From: Microbulbifer okhotskensis | GTDB lineage: Bacteria > Pseudomonadota > Gammaproteobacteria > Pseudomonadales > Cellvibrionaceae | Direction of reading: 5' to 3' | Assembly: GCF_023895975.1 (NCBI RefSeq) | Contig: NZ_JALBWM010000021.1 | Location: forward strand, 1-53,940 | DNA: 53,940 nucleotides | Shown: piece by piece, positions 27,735 through 36,805 of the stretch | Numbering within the stretch: position 1 is the first letter of the stretch | Layout: the number at the start of each line of letters is the position of its first letter | The notes under the pieces: model-generated | What the model was told of the DNA's origin: nothing | Database searches by the model: none | What the model saw: only the letters and a program-made list of their open reading frames with translations | Program-made: the position numbers and the translations under genes

Positions 27735-28547
27735 TTACTTCTGCACTTGCGACAAGGCGCACTGGTCCATGGACATGGCCGGCTCGGCACAAGTAGCCGC
27801 CCCAACAACTTTTGCCGGTACGCCGGCCACCAGAACCTTGGCCGGTACCGATTTTAGTACCACACTACCGGAGGCAATCTGGGCGCACTCTCCAATGTCG
27901 ATATTGCCAAGCACCTTGCTGCCCGCACCGATCAGGACCCCGTGGCGAATCTTCGGATGACGATCGCCAGTCTCTTTACCAGTACCACCAAGGGTTACCG
28001 ACTGCATGATGGAAACATTGTTTTCCACCACCGCGGTTTCACCGATCACTATGCCAGTCGCGTGGTCCAGCAATATACCCTCACCCAGACGGGCCGCCGG
28101 GTGAATATCCACACTGAATACCACTGATACTCGGTGTTGTAGGAACATGGCCAGAGAACGGCGCTGCTGCTTCCACAGCCAATGCGCCACCCGGTGAACC
28201 TGAAGGGTGTGAAAACCTTTGAAATACAGAAAGGGTTCATGCAGGGACTGACACGCCGAGTCGCGCAGGTAAATGGCATTCAGGTCTGCACGAGCGGCAT
28301 GGCCGATCGATGGATCGGCCTTTAAGGCCTCATCAATCACCTCGCGAATCAACAGCGCCGGCGCCACCGCATTGTCGAGCTTGTTTGCCAAGTGGAAGCT
28401 GAGCGCCGCCTCCAGAGAATTGTGATTGAGGATCGTCGCGTGCAGAAAGCTGGCCAGAATCGGCTCTCTCTCTACCTGTTGTGCCACCTCAGTGCGAATT
28501 TTCTCCCAAATGAGGTCTGCTTCGGCTTCAGTGCATGTCGCATCCAT
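27735..28547 (-). CDS. cysE: Serine O-acetyltransferase
   Basis: CysE acetylates serine with acetyl-CoA, the committed step of cysteine synthesis. The 270-residue product (E. coli 273) has the N-terminal helical SATase domain (DLIWEKIRTEVAQQVEREP) and a C-terminal left-handed beta-helix of hexapeptide repeats (HPAARLGEGILLDHATGIVIGE, then NVSIMQSVTLGG). His residues in the DHATG segment belong to the active site. The frame is open further upstream, but it overlaps the preceding kinase gene there. The ATG at 28547 has GGAGAGAG just upstream and matches family length. It follows srkA by 16 bases. The C-terminal tail continues past the helix, as needed for CysK binding. Confidence 0.94.
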   Translation of the reverse strand: MDATCTEAEADLIWEKIRTEVAQQVEREPILASFLHATILNHNSLEAALSFHLANKLDNAVAPALLIREVIDEALKADPSIGHAARADLNAIYLRDSACQSLHEPFLYFKGFHTLQVHRVAHWLWKQQRRSLAMFLQHRVSVVFSVDIHPAARLGEGILLDHATGIVIGETAVVENNVSIMQSVTLGGTGKETGDRHPKIRHGVLIGAGSKVLGNIDIGECAQIASGSVVLKSVPAKVLVAGVPAKVVGAATCAEPAMSMDQCALSQVQK

Positions 28548-28563
28548 TGTTGCTCTCTCCATG

Positions 28564-29550
28564 TTACACAGTGCCCAATGTAAGTGGCGGCTCCAACAAC
28601 GCCGACTGCTGCTCGCGCAATGCCAGTATATGCTCTGCCCAGTAGCGCCCTGTATTAAACCAGGGGAATGCCTGGGGGAAAGCCGGGTCTTGCCAGCGGC
28701 GCGCCAGCCAGGCAGCGTGATGCATCTGGCGCAGACAGCGCAACGGCTCCACCAGCTGCAGCTGCTGGGGATCGAAACTATAAAAGGTTTCGTAGCCCTC
28801 AAGTACCGCATCCAGGTAAGCGGTTTGCTCCGCGCGATTACCGGAGATCAGCATCCAGATATCCTGGATAGCCGGGCCCATCAGACAATCATCCAAATCT
28901 ACAAACCAGGGCGTGTCCTCGCGCCACAGGAAGTTACCGCTATGGCAGTCACCATGCAGGCGCAACAGGTCCCATTCGCGTTCAAATAGAGGCGCGACCT
29001 GCTCGATAATATGGCCGGTTACGGACGCATAAGCCTCGCGGTTCTCCCTAGGCAAAAAGTCGCCACTGAGAATAAATTCACGGCTATCAATGGCAAAGTG
29101 CTGCAGGCTTAGGGTCGGCCGATGAGAAAAAGGCTGGGCACTGCCGAGCGCGTGTATACGCCCAAGCATGGTACCCACCTGCTCCAGATGCTCGAAATTA
29201 TCCAGTTCCAGCTGGCGTCCACCGCGACGGGGGAACAGGGCGAAACGAAAACCTGCAGATTCCATTAGGGTACGCCCGTCAATCAGTAACGGCGCCACCA
29301 CAGGAATTTCCGCTTCCGCCATCTCCAGAGTGAACTGGTGCTCTTCCAGTATCTGTTCGTCGCTCCAACGACCGGGGCGGTAGAACTTGGCAATCAGTGG
29401 TTCGGCGCCCTCAATACCCACCTGGTAAACACGGTTTTCATAACTGTTTAAAGGGAAAATCCGCGCATCGGAAATAAGCCCGCTGCTCTCGACGCAGTCG
29501 ATCACCACGTCCGGCGTAAGGGCTTCATAGGGATGATGGCTCTGGGTCAT
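28564..29550 (-). CDS. srkA: Stress response kinase A (YihE/RdoA type)
   Basis: A 328-residue Ser/Thr kinase of the choline-kinase-like fold, the same length as E. coli SrkA, which protects stressed cells by opposing MazEF-type death. The N lobe has SYENRVYQVG and the Lys of LIAKFYRPGRW. The catalytic loop is LHGDCHSGNFLW (Asp and Asn), and the DFG-equivalent is FVDLDDCLMGP. The open frame begins with a TTG four codons earlier, but the ATG at 29550 (MTQSHHPYEAL) agrees with the family. It lies directly upstream of cysE and near ankB-katB, a stress-related neighbourhood. Confidence 0.92.
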   Translation of the reverse strand: MTQSHHPYEALTPDVVIDCVESSGLISDARIFPLNSYENRVYQVGIEGAEPLIAKFYRPGRWSDEQILEEHQFTLEMAEAEIPVVAPLLIDGRTLMESAGFRFALFPRRGGRQLELDNFEHLEQVGTMLGRIHALGSAQPFSHRPTLSLQHFAIDSREFILSGDFLPRENREAYASVTGHIIEQVAPLFEREWDLLRLHGDCHSGNFLWREDTPWFVDLDDCLMGPAIQDIWMLISGNRAEQTAYLDAVLEGYETFYSFDPQQLQLVEPLRCLRQMHHAAWLARRWQDPAFPQAFPWFNTGRYWAEHILALREQQSALLEPPLTLGTV

Positions 29551-29710
29551 AGCGGGTACCAACTGGATTGCAGCTGGCTATGCTAACGCGGTCCTGGGGG
29601 CGGGGACAAACACTGAATAACACCGCGATGCGCCGCTCTGATCTCATCGGACCCATGCGCTAAGCACTGTGCGACCACACTCTGCAGCACGAGGCCCACA
29701 CTAAAGAGTA

Positions 29711-30181
29711 TCAGCTGCCATTTTTACGCTGTTGCTGGAGTAATTGGACCAGCTGGTCGCGACCAAACACGCTGGCGAAGTCCTCTGCCGAGTGTCCGGC
29801 TTTATTCGCCTGCAACGGATCGCAATTCTGCTTTAGCAGGGTGCTGGCGATAGCCATTTCAGCGCGGAAAATTGCGGCCATCAACGCAGTATTACCGCGG
29901 CGATCCTGAGCACAGGCATCAGCACCTTTTTGCAAAAGGTAATCCACCGCCTCTGCGTTGCCGTTGTAGGTGGCAATCATCAGAGCTGAATAGCCCTTTG
30001 CGTTGCGTAACTCCAGAGGAAAGCCCGCCTGTGAAAATTCGCGTAACACCTGGGTATCACCCACCCGTGCGGCGGCAAAATAATACCGGGAGAGTTCGAC
30101 CAAATCAGAGTCAGCATTTTCCGGCTCCACCGCTTGAGCAGTAGCGCTGAGAAAAAGTAGCGCAAATAAAAATGATTTCAT
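29711..30181 (-). CDS. ankB: Secreted ankyrin-repeat protein (AnkB-like)
   Basis: A 156-residue periplasmic ankyrin protein. The signal peptide MKSFLFALLFLSATAQA is followed by an acidic linker and about three ankyrin repeats (GYSALMIATYNGNAEAVDYLL, GNTALMAAIFRAEMAIASTLL and GHSAEDFASVFGRDQLVQLL). It lies 51 bases after the periplasmic catalase gene, the same order as katB-ankB in Pseudomonas aeruginosa, where AnkB is needed for full catalase activity. It is therefore probably co-transcribed with katB and helps protect or assemble the catalase. Confidence 0.88.
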   Translation of the reverse strand: MKSFLFALLFLSATAQAVEPENADSDLVELSRYYFAAARVGDTQVLREFSQAGFPLELRNAKGYSALMIATYNGNAEAVDYLLQKGADACAQDRRGNTALMAAIFRAEMAIASTLLKQNCDPLQANKAGHSAEDFASVFGRDQLVQLLQQQRKNGS

Positions 30182-30232
30182 AATTTCACCCCTGCAAAGT
30201 GGCGGGTGGTCGGAGACACCCGCGCGCTAAAA

Positions 30233-31732
30233 TTACTCAGCCAGTTTTTTCACTCGAGTTAGGTCTCCGCCAACGGCTTGTGTCAGGCGCTGGCCGTATT
30301 CCCTATCGGCTCGATAGAAATTACTCAGCATCACATGCTTAGTCGCGCGATCACGAACCTTGCTGAGATCACCGGCGAGATTTTCGATCAGATTATGGCG
30401 CTCTTCCGGACTCAGGCTGCGATAGAAAGCCCCTGCTTGGGCAAAGGGCAGTTTCTTTTCAATCGCCTTTTGCTGTGTGCTACCGATCAGCGGCTTGCTG
30501 CTGAATAAACCACTAGCGTTCTCATCCCGCACATGAATACGGCTCGGCTGGTAGTTCACATCGGAGCTCTGCTGGCCGTAATTACCGCTACCATCCTGGT
30601 TCCAATTATTGACCACAACGCGGGGACGATTGATCGGCAATTGCTGGTGATTGGCACCCAAGCGATACATTTGCGTATCGGAGTAAGAGAATACACGCCC
30701 CTGCAGCAGGCGGTCTTCAGACGGTTCAATGCCGGGAACAATATTTGCCGGGGAAAACGCAGCTTGCTCGGTTTCCTGGAAGAAGTTTGTCGGCACACGG
30801 TTGAGTGTCATGGTACCCACTTTGCTTTCCTCCACACCCAGCCACATTTTTGTGGCATCGAGCGGGTTGTAATTAAAGCTGTAGAGCTGGGAAGGCTTCA
30901 GCACTTTAATATATAAATCCCACTTGGGGTAATCGCCCTTTTTAATAGCTGTGTACATATCGCGAGTCGCGTGGCTGAAGTCTTTACTCTGGATTTTCTC
31001 TGCTTCTTGCGCAGTCAGATTTTTAATCCCCTGGCGGGTTTTCCAGTGGAACTTCACATAATTCACTTTGCCCTCGTCGTTGACAAATTTATAGGCATGA
31101 ACGCCCCAGCCATCCATCTGGCGCAAGTTGGCTGGCGTGCCGTAATCGGAATAGACCCAACTCAACATATGAGTGGCTTCCGGCACATGGCTAAAGAAAT
31201 CAAAGAAACGGTTGGGGTCTTGTCGATTGGTTACCGGGGACGGTTTCAGCGAGTGCACCATATCCGGGAATTTAATTGCATCACGGATAAAAAATACCGG
31301 TAGGTTATTACCGACCAGATCCCAGTTGCCTTCTTCGGAATAAAATTTGGTAGCAAACCCACGCGGATCACGCAGGGTTTCCGGGGAGCCCTTAGAATGA
31401 ATTACCGTTGAAAAGCGTACAAAAACCGGGGTCTTGGAGCCAGGATCAAACACAGCCGCCCGAGTTAAATCACTGAGATCCGCCGTCGCCACAAACTCGC
31501 CGTGAACGCCGGTACCGCGAGCATGTACAACGCGCTCTGGGATACGTTCGCGAGCAAATCGTTGCAAATTTTGAACAAGTTGCACGTCCTGCAGCAAGTT
31601 GCCGCCATTCTCGCCTGCCGTTTGCGCATTCTGATTATCACCGACTGGAGCGCCATTATCACGGGTCAATGTCTCTGCATTGGCAGCGCCTATCATGCTG
31701 ATAGTTAATGCTAATAAGGATAAGTATTTCAT
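30233..31732 (-). CDS. katB: Periplasmic monofunctional heme catalase
   Basis: A 499-residue small-subunit catalase that decomposes hydrogen peroxide. A cleavable signal peptide (MKYLSLLALTISMIGAANA) indicates periplasmic location, as for P. aeruginosa KatB. The catalytic His lies in RVVHARGTG, the Asn in the distal pocket around GNNLPVFFIRD, and the proximal heme Tyr in the FSYSDTQMYRLG block. A frame extends 20 codons upstream, but the signal peptide places the start at the ATG at 31732, even though the ribosome-binding site is weak. An OxyR-like site lies about 70-107 bases upstream. ankB follows. Confidence 0.95.
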   Translation of the reverse strand: MKYLSLLALTISMIGAANAETLTRDNGAPVGDNQNAQTAGENGGNLLQDVQLVQNLQRFARERIPERVVHARGTGVHGEFVATADLSDLTRAAVFDPGSKTPVFVRFSTVIHSKGSPETLRDPRGFATKFYSEEGNWDLVGNNLPVFFIRDAIKFPDMVHSLKPSPVTNRQDPNRFFDFFSHVPEATHMLSWVYSDYGTPANLRQMDGWGVHAYKFVNDEGKVNYVKFHWKTRQGIKNLTAQEAEKIQSKDFSHATRDMYTAIKKGDYPKWDLYIKVLKPSQLYSFNYNPLDATKMWLGVEESKVGTMTLNRVPTNFFQETEQAAFSPANIVPGIEPSEDRLLQGRVFSYSDTQMYRLGANHQQLPINRPRVVVNNWNQDGSGNYGQQSSDVNYQPSRIHVRDENASGLFSSKPLIGSTQQKAIEKKLPFAQAGAFYRSLSPEERHNLIENLAGDLSKVRDRATKHVMLSNFYRADREYGQRLTQAVGGDLTRVKKLAE

Positions 31733-31802
31733 GGGATTATTTGTCTCTACAGCCAATTCTATTACAAGAGTAGAGTTTATAGGGACAGACAATGGGCGAG
31801 AA

Positions 31803-31839
31803 ATTAGATCTGATTATCGTTCTTATAGCAGAGATCAAT
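31803..31839 (-). promoter_or_regulatory. OxyR-like binding site upstream of katB
   Basis: On the coding strand the spacing ATTG-N7-CTAT-N7-ATAA-N7-TAAT matches 12 of 16 bases of the OxyR consensus ATAG-N7-CTAT-N7-ATAG-N7-CTAT. A TATAAA -10 follows near 31776-31781, and the region corresponding to its -35 lies next to the site, the usual arrangement for OxyR activation. Binding is inferred. Confidence 0.5.
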
Positions 31840-31886
31840 CATTAAAATTTGATCTAGTAAATGGGGAGCCATACGAATAAAAAAAA

Positions 31887-32285
31887 CTACCCCGCATCTT
31901 TACTCTCCCACTTATACTTCGGCATAAGATACCAGAGGACGCCTGCAATCAAAAATAAAATCGGTATATCCCCCGCTAAGTGAATCCGGTCGGTTTTATC
32001 AATCAAAGCCTGGATCAGCATGATGACACCATGAACAAGGCTGGACCATATGGTAAACCAGATCAAACTGATATTTGCCGCGGGATTTTTTGCCGCACGT
32101 ATCAGGAAAACCCCCAAAGTGACATAGATACCGACAATCATCTGCTCGTATTCCGGCTGTCGGGGCGTCCACCCCCAGCCCTGCGGCCAAACCCACATCA
32201 TCATCGGGTAGATTACCAATATAAAAAGCACACCGATAACCATCAGTGCTTTAGGCAGATACTTTGCGCGGGCAATATCATCCAT
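31887..32285 (-). CDS. Small membrane protein with four predicted helices (DUF6632-like)
   Basis: A 132-residue inner-membrane protein. Hydrophobic segments occur at about residues 12-33, 47-62, 71-92 and 107-122, separated by short loops. Conserved-looking features are YPMMMWVWPQGWGW after the first helix and the RAAKNPAAN loop. I recall DUF6632 proteins with this layout, but the family label is uncertain. The function is unknown. It reads leftward, in line with the VOC gene upstream (37-base gap) and the katB-ankB genes downstream. Confidence 0.7.
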   Translation of the reverse strand: MDDIARAKYLPKALMVIGVLFILVIYPMMMWVWPQGWGWTPRQPEYEQMIVGIYVTLGVFLIRAAKNPAANISLIWFTIWSSLVHGVIMLIQALIDKTDRIHLAGDIPILFLIAGVLWYLMPKYKWESKDAG

Positions 32286-32322
32286 GTTTTATTCCAAACC
32301 GGTTTTCAGCGACTGGCTTTTT

Positions 32323-32700
32323 TCAATCCTGTAAATCCGCCGGTAAATGACAGACCACTTCCAACTTATGTCCGTCCGGGTCCAACACAATGGCGGCATA
32401 ATAATCCGGGTGGAATTGCTCATAGACACCCGGCGGGCCATCTTCCTTCCCTCCGGCCTCTAGCGCTAAGCGATAAAAATCCCTAACCACCTGGCGCTCT
32501 TCGGCACGAAAAGCAATATGCAGTTGCGGGGTAGTACTGGTCCCACCCCGAATCCATAGTTCAGGCTTATCGGCCCAGCCAAAACCCGCCCAGTCGTCAA
32601 ACTCCATCACCAATCCATAGCCCAATGGCATCAGCGCCTGCTGATAGAAGCCCCTGCTGCGCTCATAGTTATGCACATGAATACGTATGTGATCAAGCAT
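32323..32700 (-). CDS. VOC-family (glyoxalase-like) protein
   Basis: A 125-residue vicinal-oxygen-chelate protein with two beta-alpha-beta-beta-beta modules. The N-terminal metal-ligand position is His in LDHIRIHV. The C-terminal half has the Glu/His metal positions near YAAIVLDPDGHKLEVV. The length is that of single-subunit glyoxalase/bleomycin-resistance-type members, commonly labelled VOC family of unknown substrate. It may share a transcript with the small membrane-protein gene downstream. No catalytic specificity can be inferred. Confidence 0.85.
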   Translation of the reverse strand: MLDHIRIHVHNYERSRGFYQQALMPLGYGLVMEFDDWAGFGWADKPELWIRGGTSTTPQLHIAFRAEERQVVRDFYRLALEAGGKEDGPPGVYEQFHPDYYAAIVLDPDGHKLEVVCHLPADLQD

Positions 32701-32871
32701 GGTGGAAACACCCTCTTTTCCGCCTCAAGGGCGGCCGGATTCCTCTGCAAGATAGCTCAGGGAATCCAGCGATGCTTTTTAGCCACAGGAAATATGTGGA
32801 AACTTGTGGGGCCTATATTGCAATACATAGTAATACCCGCCATTACACCGTTAAATGGCCGTAATAAAACG

Positions 32872-33288
32872 CTAAGGGCTGAGATACCAGTGATAAAAGC
32901 CATAGGAGGCGACACCCAAACCGAAAATCAGTTGTCCCGTCAGTAAAACCCGAAAGGCGAAGGTATAGCGCGCGAGATCTCCCCGGCGAATAGCATCATT
33001 GGAAAAAATTCTCGCCTCTTCGGGGAATCCCATTTCCAGTGTTTTCAAGGCGGGAACAGCGAGCTTAAGAAGCTGGCGACTGCGGATATCCATCAGCCAA
33101 AAAATAGTCACCAATATGACGACAAATCCTCCTAACAACGCCAGTATTAGCGGGTGGAAATCCTTCTCTACGGCAGTGAAAATCCCTCCCTCCACAAACA
33201 TCGTTAGGATAACGAAAAAGTTAAACACCTTAAGGCGTTGATCTGCAGCAAAGCGATAGTGTTCACAAAGGTACTGTCCCTGTTCCAA
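32872..33288 (-). CDS. Hypothetical two-helix membrane protein
   Basis: A 138-residue protein of unknown function. The N terminus is polar (EQGQYLCEHYRFAADQRLK). Two membrane helices follow at about residues 22-37 and 46-65, with a cytoplasmic domain starting DIRSRQLLKLAVPALKTLE. A third helix lies near the C terminus (LLTGQLIFGLGVASYGFYHW). The helix-helix-amphipathic pattern recalls RipA/SLATT-type proteins, but the resemblance is weak. It reads leftward just downstream of the acs terminator and probably has its own promoter. Confidence 0.7.
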   Translation of the reverse strand: MEQGQYLCEHYRFAADQRLKVFNFFVILTMFVEGGIFTAVEKDFHPLILALLGGFVVILVTIFWLMDIRSRQLLKLAVPALKTLEMGFPEEARIFSNDAIRRGDLARYTFAFRVLLTGQLIFGLGVASYGFYHWYLSP

Positions 33289-33405
33289 TTAGAATCTCCT
33301 CAAACGTAAATACTCAGAGAGGGAATCAACAATCAGACAAACTCCCTCCACAGAAAATAACCAGTGCAGACCTCTGGCGAAAAACAGGCGATCGTTTGCC
33401 CAATG

Positions 33406-33428
33406 AAAAGGCCGGGATGAACCCGGCC
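33406..33428 (-). terminator. Intrinsic terminator of acs
   Basis: A 7-bp GC stem (GGCCGGG at 33410-33416 with CCCGGCC at 33422-33428, 5-base loop) is followed in the leftward direction by TTTT. It lies 30 bases past the acs stop. Confidence 0.78.
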
Positions 33429-33458
33429 ATCGATAATCTTTTACCGGCACACTTATAC

Positions 33459-35396
33459 TTAGCAATTTTCCCGATGATCAATCAATGCGTCAACTGCCGA
33501 TGGGTCGGCAAGGGTGGAAATATCACCGAGATTGTCCAGTTCGTTGCAGGCTATTTTTCGCAGGATACGCCGCATAATCTTGCCCGAACGGGTTTTTGGC
33601 AGGGCCGGCGCCCACTGGATAAAATCCGGTTTTGCGATAGGCCCTATTTCCTTGCTGCACAGATCAATCAGCTCGCACTTCAACGTATCACTCGGTTGGC
33701 ACCCGGACTTGAGCATGACAAAAGCATAAATCCCCTGCCCTTTAATGTCGTGTGGATAACCAACCACTGCCGCTTCCGCAGTGTCACCGTGCAGCACCAA
33801 GGCGCTTTCAATTTCCGCGGTTCCCAGTCGATGACCGGAGACATTCAGAACATCATCGATACGCCCGGTTATCCAGTAATCACCCTCTCCATCGCGGCGG
33901 GCTCCGTCCCCGGTAAAGTAGTAACCGGGGAATGAAGAAAAGTAGGTATCAAGCATTCGCTGGCGATTGCCATAAACACCTCGGATCATCGAGGGCCAAC
34001 TGTTTTTAATAACCAAGGAACCCTCACCCTCGCCAATAATCTCCTGCCCTTCACTATCCAACAGCGCCGGCTGTACACCAAAGAAAGGGCGCGTTGCCGA
34101 ACCGGGCTTAAGAGGCATTGCACCGGGGAGCGGTGTGATCATATGCGCCCCGGTTTCTGTCTGCCACCAGGTGTCCACAATCGGGCAGCGCTCATCACCC
34201 ACTACGCTGAAATACCACTCCCAAGCCTCCGGGTTAATCGGCTCACCCACAGTGCCCAGCAGACGCAGAGAGTTTCTTTTGGTGGATTTTACAAAGTCAT
34301 CTCCAGCGCCCATCAGGGCGCGAATCGCCGTGGGTGCGGTATAAAAAATATTGACTTGATGCTTATCCACAACCTGCCAGAAACGTGAGGCATCCGGGTA
34401 AGTGGGCACTCCCTCGAACATCAAACTGGTTGCCCCTGCGCACAGGGGGCCATAGACAATGTAGCTGTGCCCGGTAATCCAGCCCACATCGGCGGTACAC
34501 CAGAAGACCTCTCCCTCACGATAATCAAAGGTATATTTGAACGTCATGGTGGCCATCAACAGATAGCCCGCAGTGGTATGTAAAACACCTTTCGGCTTTC
34601 CAGTAGAGCCAGAGGTATAAAGAATAAATAGCGGGTCTTCTGCCCCCATAGCTTCAGGGGGGCAGTCGGGCTCCATCTGCGGGATCAAATCGCCATACCA
34701 GATATCCCGCTTGCTATCCCAATCCACTGCCGTGCCGGTGTGCTTAACCACAATCGCCGTATGTACGTTCGGACACTCGGCCAGGGCTTTATCCACATTG
34801 GCTTTCAGGGGCACACGCTTGCCGCCACGCACGGCTTCATCTGCGGTGATTACCAGGCGACAATCAGAATCGAGAATGCGATCCTTCAGGGAAGTTGGGG
34901 AAAAACCGCCAAATACTACTGAATGCACAGCCCCAATACGGGCACAGGCGAGCATTGCATAGGCGGCCTCTGGGATCATCGGCATATACAGACAAATCCG
35001 ATCTCCCTTTTTAACCCCGCGGGATTTCATTAGGTTCGCTAGGCGACACACCTTCTCGTGAAGGATGCGGTAGCTGATTGCCTGACTATTGGCGGGATCA
35101 TCCCCCTCCCACAAGATAGCTGTTTGCTCACCCCGGGTCGTCAGGTGCCGGTCAATACAGTTTACCGTCACATTGAGCCGACCATCGGCAAACCAGGCCG
35201 CATGGCCCTTGTACATGTCCTCTTCCAACACCTGGGCAAATGGCCTGTCCCACTGCAGAAAATCCTTGGCTTGCTGTGCCCAAAAAGCTTCCGGATTGTC
35301 CACCGACTGACGGTACATCCTTTCATAGTCTTCTGCGCTAATCAGCGCATTTGCAGCAAAGTTGGTAGGGACCGGACGGGTGTGCACTTCTGACAT
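33459..35396 (-). CDS. acs: Acetyl-CoA synthetase
   Basis: A 645-residue AMP-forming acetate-CoA ligase. The adenylation P loop is [11 protein letters not shown]. The C-terminal catalytic Lys606 lies in [10 protein letters not shown], the site acetylated for regulation in other bacteria. The N-terminal ACAS_N region ([17 protein letters not shown]) is present. Two adjacent ATGs exist, and AAGGAG is best spaced from the second (35396). Acetyl-CoA from leucine degradation and acetate would meet here metabolically, but the genes are not linked. No clear CRP site was seen upstream. Confidence 0.96.
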   Translation of the reverse strand: MSEVHTRPVPTNFAANALISAEDYERMYRQSVDNPEAFWAQQAKDFLQWDRPFAQVLEEDMYKGHAAWFADGRLNVTVNCIDRHLTTRGEQTAILWEGDDPANSQAISYRILHEKVCRLANLMKSRGVKKGDRICLYMPMIPEAAYAMLACARIGAVHSVVFGGFSPTSLKDRILDSDCRLVITADEAVRGGKRVPLKANVDKALAECPNVHTAIVVKHTGTAVDWDSKRDIWYGDLIPQMEPDCPPEAMGAEDPLFILYTSGSTGKPKGVLHTTAGYLLMATMTFKYTFDYREGEVFWCTADVGWITGHSYIVYGPLCAGATSLMFEGVPTYPDASRFWQVVDKHQVNIFYTAPTAIRALMGAGDDFVKSTKRNSLRLLGTVGEPINPEAWEWYFSVVGDERCPIVDTWWQTETGAHMITPLPGAMPLKPGSATRPFFGVQPALLDSEGQEIIGEGEGSLVIKNSWPSMIRGVYGNRQRMLDTYFSSFPGYYFTGDGARRDGEGDYWITGRIDDVLNVSGHRLGTAEIESALVLHGDTAEAAVVGYPHDIKGQGIYAFVMLKSGCQPSDTLKCELIDLCSKEIGPIAKPDFIQWAPALPKTRSGKIMRRILRKIACNELDNLGDISTLADPSAVDALIDHRENC

Positions 35397-35685
35397 CATC
35401 TTCTCCTTTATTATTAGCGCGGCACAAATGGCCAAGAGAAAGTCGAGCTTGTTAAAGCCTGATCGGTATCACTTTATAGCATTGCCACCTCGAAACAATC
35501 CCCACTGACCTCTGAGCAAGCAAGTACATAGACATCAATTCCCGGTAAAACGTTAAGTAACACAACGCACTTGGTGATCGGCAATAGACGGTGGGAATAG
35601 CGAGATGGAGTCTATACAGTAAGCGGCTTTCAGTCGAAGACTGTCGAATATAGCCCCAGGTTGTTTTCTGTAAATTTAACGAACA

Positions 35686-36051
35686 TTAAATCCAAACATT
35701 ATTTTCAGCTGTTAGCTCACCATCGACATCACCGGTATTGACCACCCCTCTGGGTTCAACCAGTAAAATTTCACACTCTTGCTGAGATTTTGGCTTGTGT
35801 TCAACCCCCTTGGGCACCACATACATCTCTCCAGGGCCCAATGACACCGTGCTATCACGAAATTCAATTTCCAAGTTTCCGGAGATCACAATAAATACTT
35901 CATCAGTATCCGGGTGATCATGCCAGGCAAATTCTCCCTGTACCTTTACCAACTTAAATTGGTAATTATTCATCTCCGCGATAACTTTTGGAGACCAATG
36001 CTCAGAAAAGGTTGCCAGTTTATCTTTGAAATTTATTGCTCTCGGTTCCAT
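35686..36051 (-). CDS. Single-domain cupin protein
   Basis: A 121-residue protein with one cupin beta-barrel. Cupin motif 1 is [16 protein letters not shown] (His, His, Glu metal ligands), and motif 2 is [10 protein letters not shown] (His). All four metal ligands are present. Small cupins of this kind include dioxygenases, isomerases and sugar-binding proteins, so no function can be given. The C-terminal tail ([16 protein letters not shown]) is typical of a widespread family of mannose-6-phosphate-isomerase-like cupins. Confidence 0.85.
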   Translation of the reverse strand: MEPRAINFKDKLATFSEHWSPKVIAEMNNYQFKLVKVQGEFAWHDHPDTDEVFIVISGNLEIEFRDSTVSLGPGEMYVVPKGVEHKPKSQQECEILLVEPRGVVNTGDVDGELTAENNVWI

Positions 36052-36112
36052 CCTTTCTGTACCTATATTTTTAAAAACTATTTTCTATTTACAGTTGCTA
36101 TAAATCCTGCCC

Positions 36113-36601
36113 CTAACGAACAATACTGATAAGCCGCCTAAGCTCACTGGCTGCGTATTGACTAAAAACTCTAATCCCAGACTGCATCAAAATGGCTGCC
36201 ACGACTCCACTGCCCTTCTTTTTTATTCCCGAAAAATTTCCATCATAAATATACTGACTGCCACAAGATGGGCTATTTTCTGTGAGCACCGCATACTGGA
36301 TGTCTTGTTCCTTGCATAACCTAAGAGCCAATTCGGCCCCCAATACGAACTTATCGCTCAGATCGCTCTTATCACTTCCCAGAATCTGAGCACTGCCAGA
36401 TAGAACAGCGACTCCGTCACCCCCCAAAATTTCTGCCGGCACTCTGGGAATAGGCAAGCCCACCGAAATTTCCGGGCACAAGGCCACAATGTCCTGTGTC
36501 TCCAGTAGCCAGTTAAAGTCAGCGCTATGAACTTCAACAGCACTACCGTTATAGCGTACTGCACAACCCAGAAGGCAAGAACTTACCAATATTTTAACCA
36601 T
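36113..36601 (-). CDS. DUF523-family protein
   Basis: A 162-residue DUF523 protein. Conserved cysteines occur in SSCLLGCAVRYNG, ALCPEISVGLPIPR and TENSPSCGS, a pattern suggesting a metal or Fe-S cluster site, although the function is not established. The frame opens with GTG two codons earlier, but the ATG at 36601 is the usual N terminus (MVKILVSSCLLG). It ends 61 bases upstream of the cupin gene on the same strand, so the two may be co-transcribed. Confidence 0.88.
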   Translation of the reverse strand: MVKILVSSCLLGCAVRYNGSAVEVHSADFNWLLETQDIVALCPEISVGLPIPRVPAEILGGDGVAVLSGSAQILGSDKSDLSDKFVLGAELALRLCKEQDIQYAVLTENSPSCGSQYIYDGNFSGIKKKGSGVVAAILMQSGIRVFSQYAASELRRLISIVR

Positions 36602-36805
36602 ATACACCTAACACCAAAGTGGAGACAATAGACAAAATTATAAAACGGGCGTACCTGTGCTTCAGAAGGGCAATAATCACACACTGCAGTGGACGACTCT
36701 GCAAGGCAGTTACGGCAAAATGCTACTTTAGTAAGACAGCGTGCTATCTACCGTACCACTGTATGGAGCCAGTAACCCCATAATTTCAACACGGAAATCC
36801 ATACC

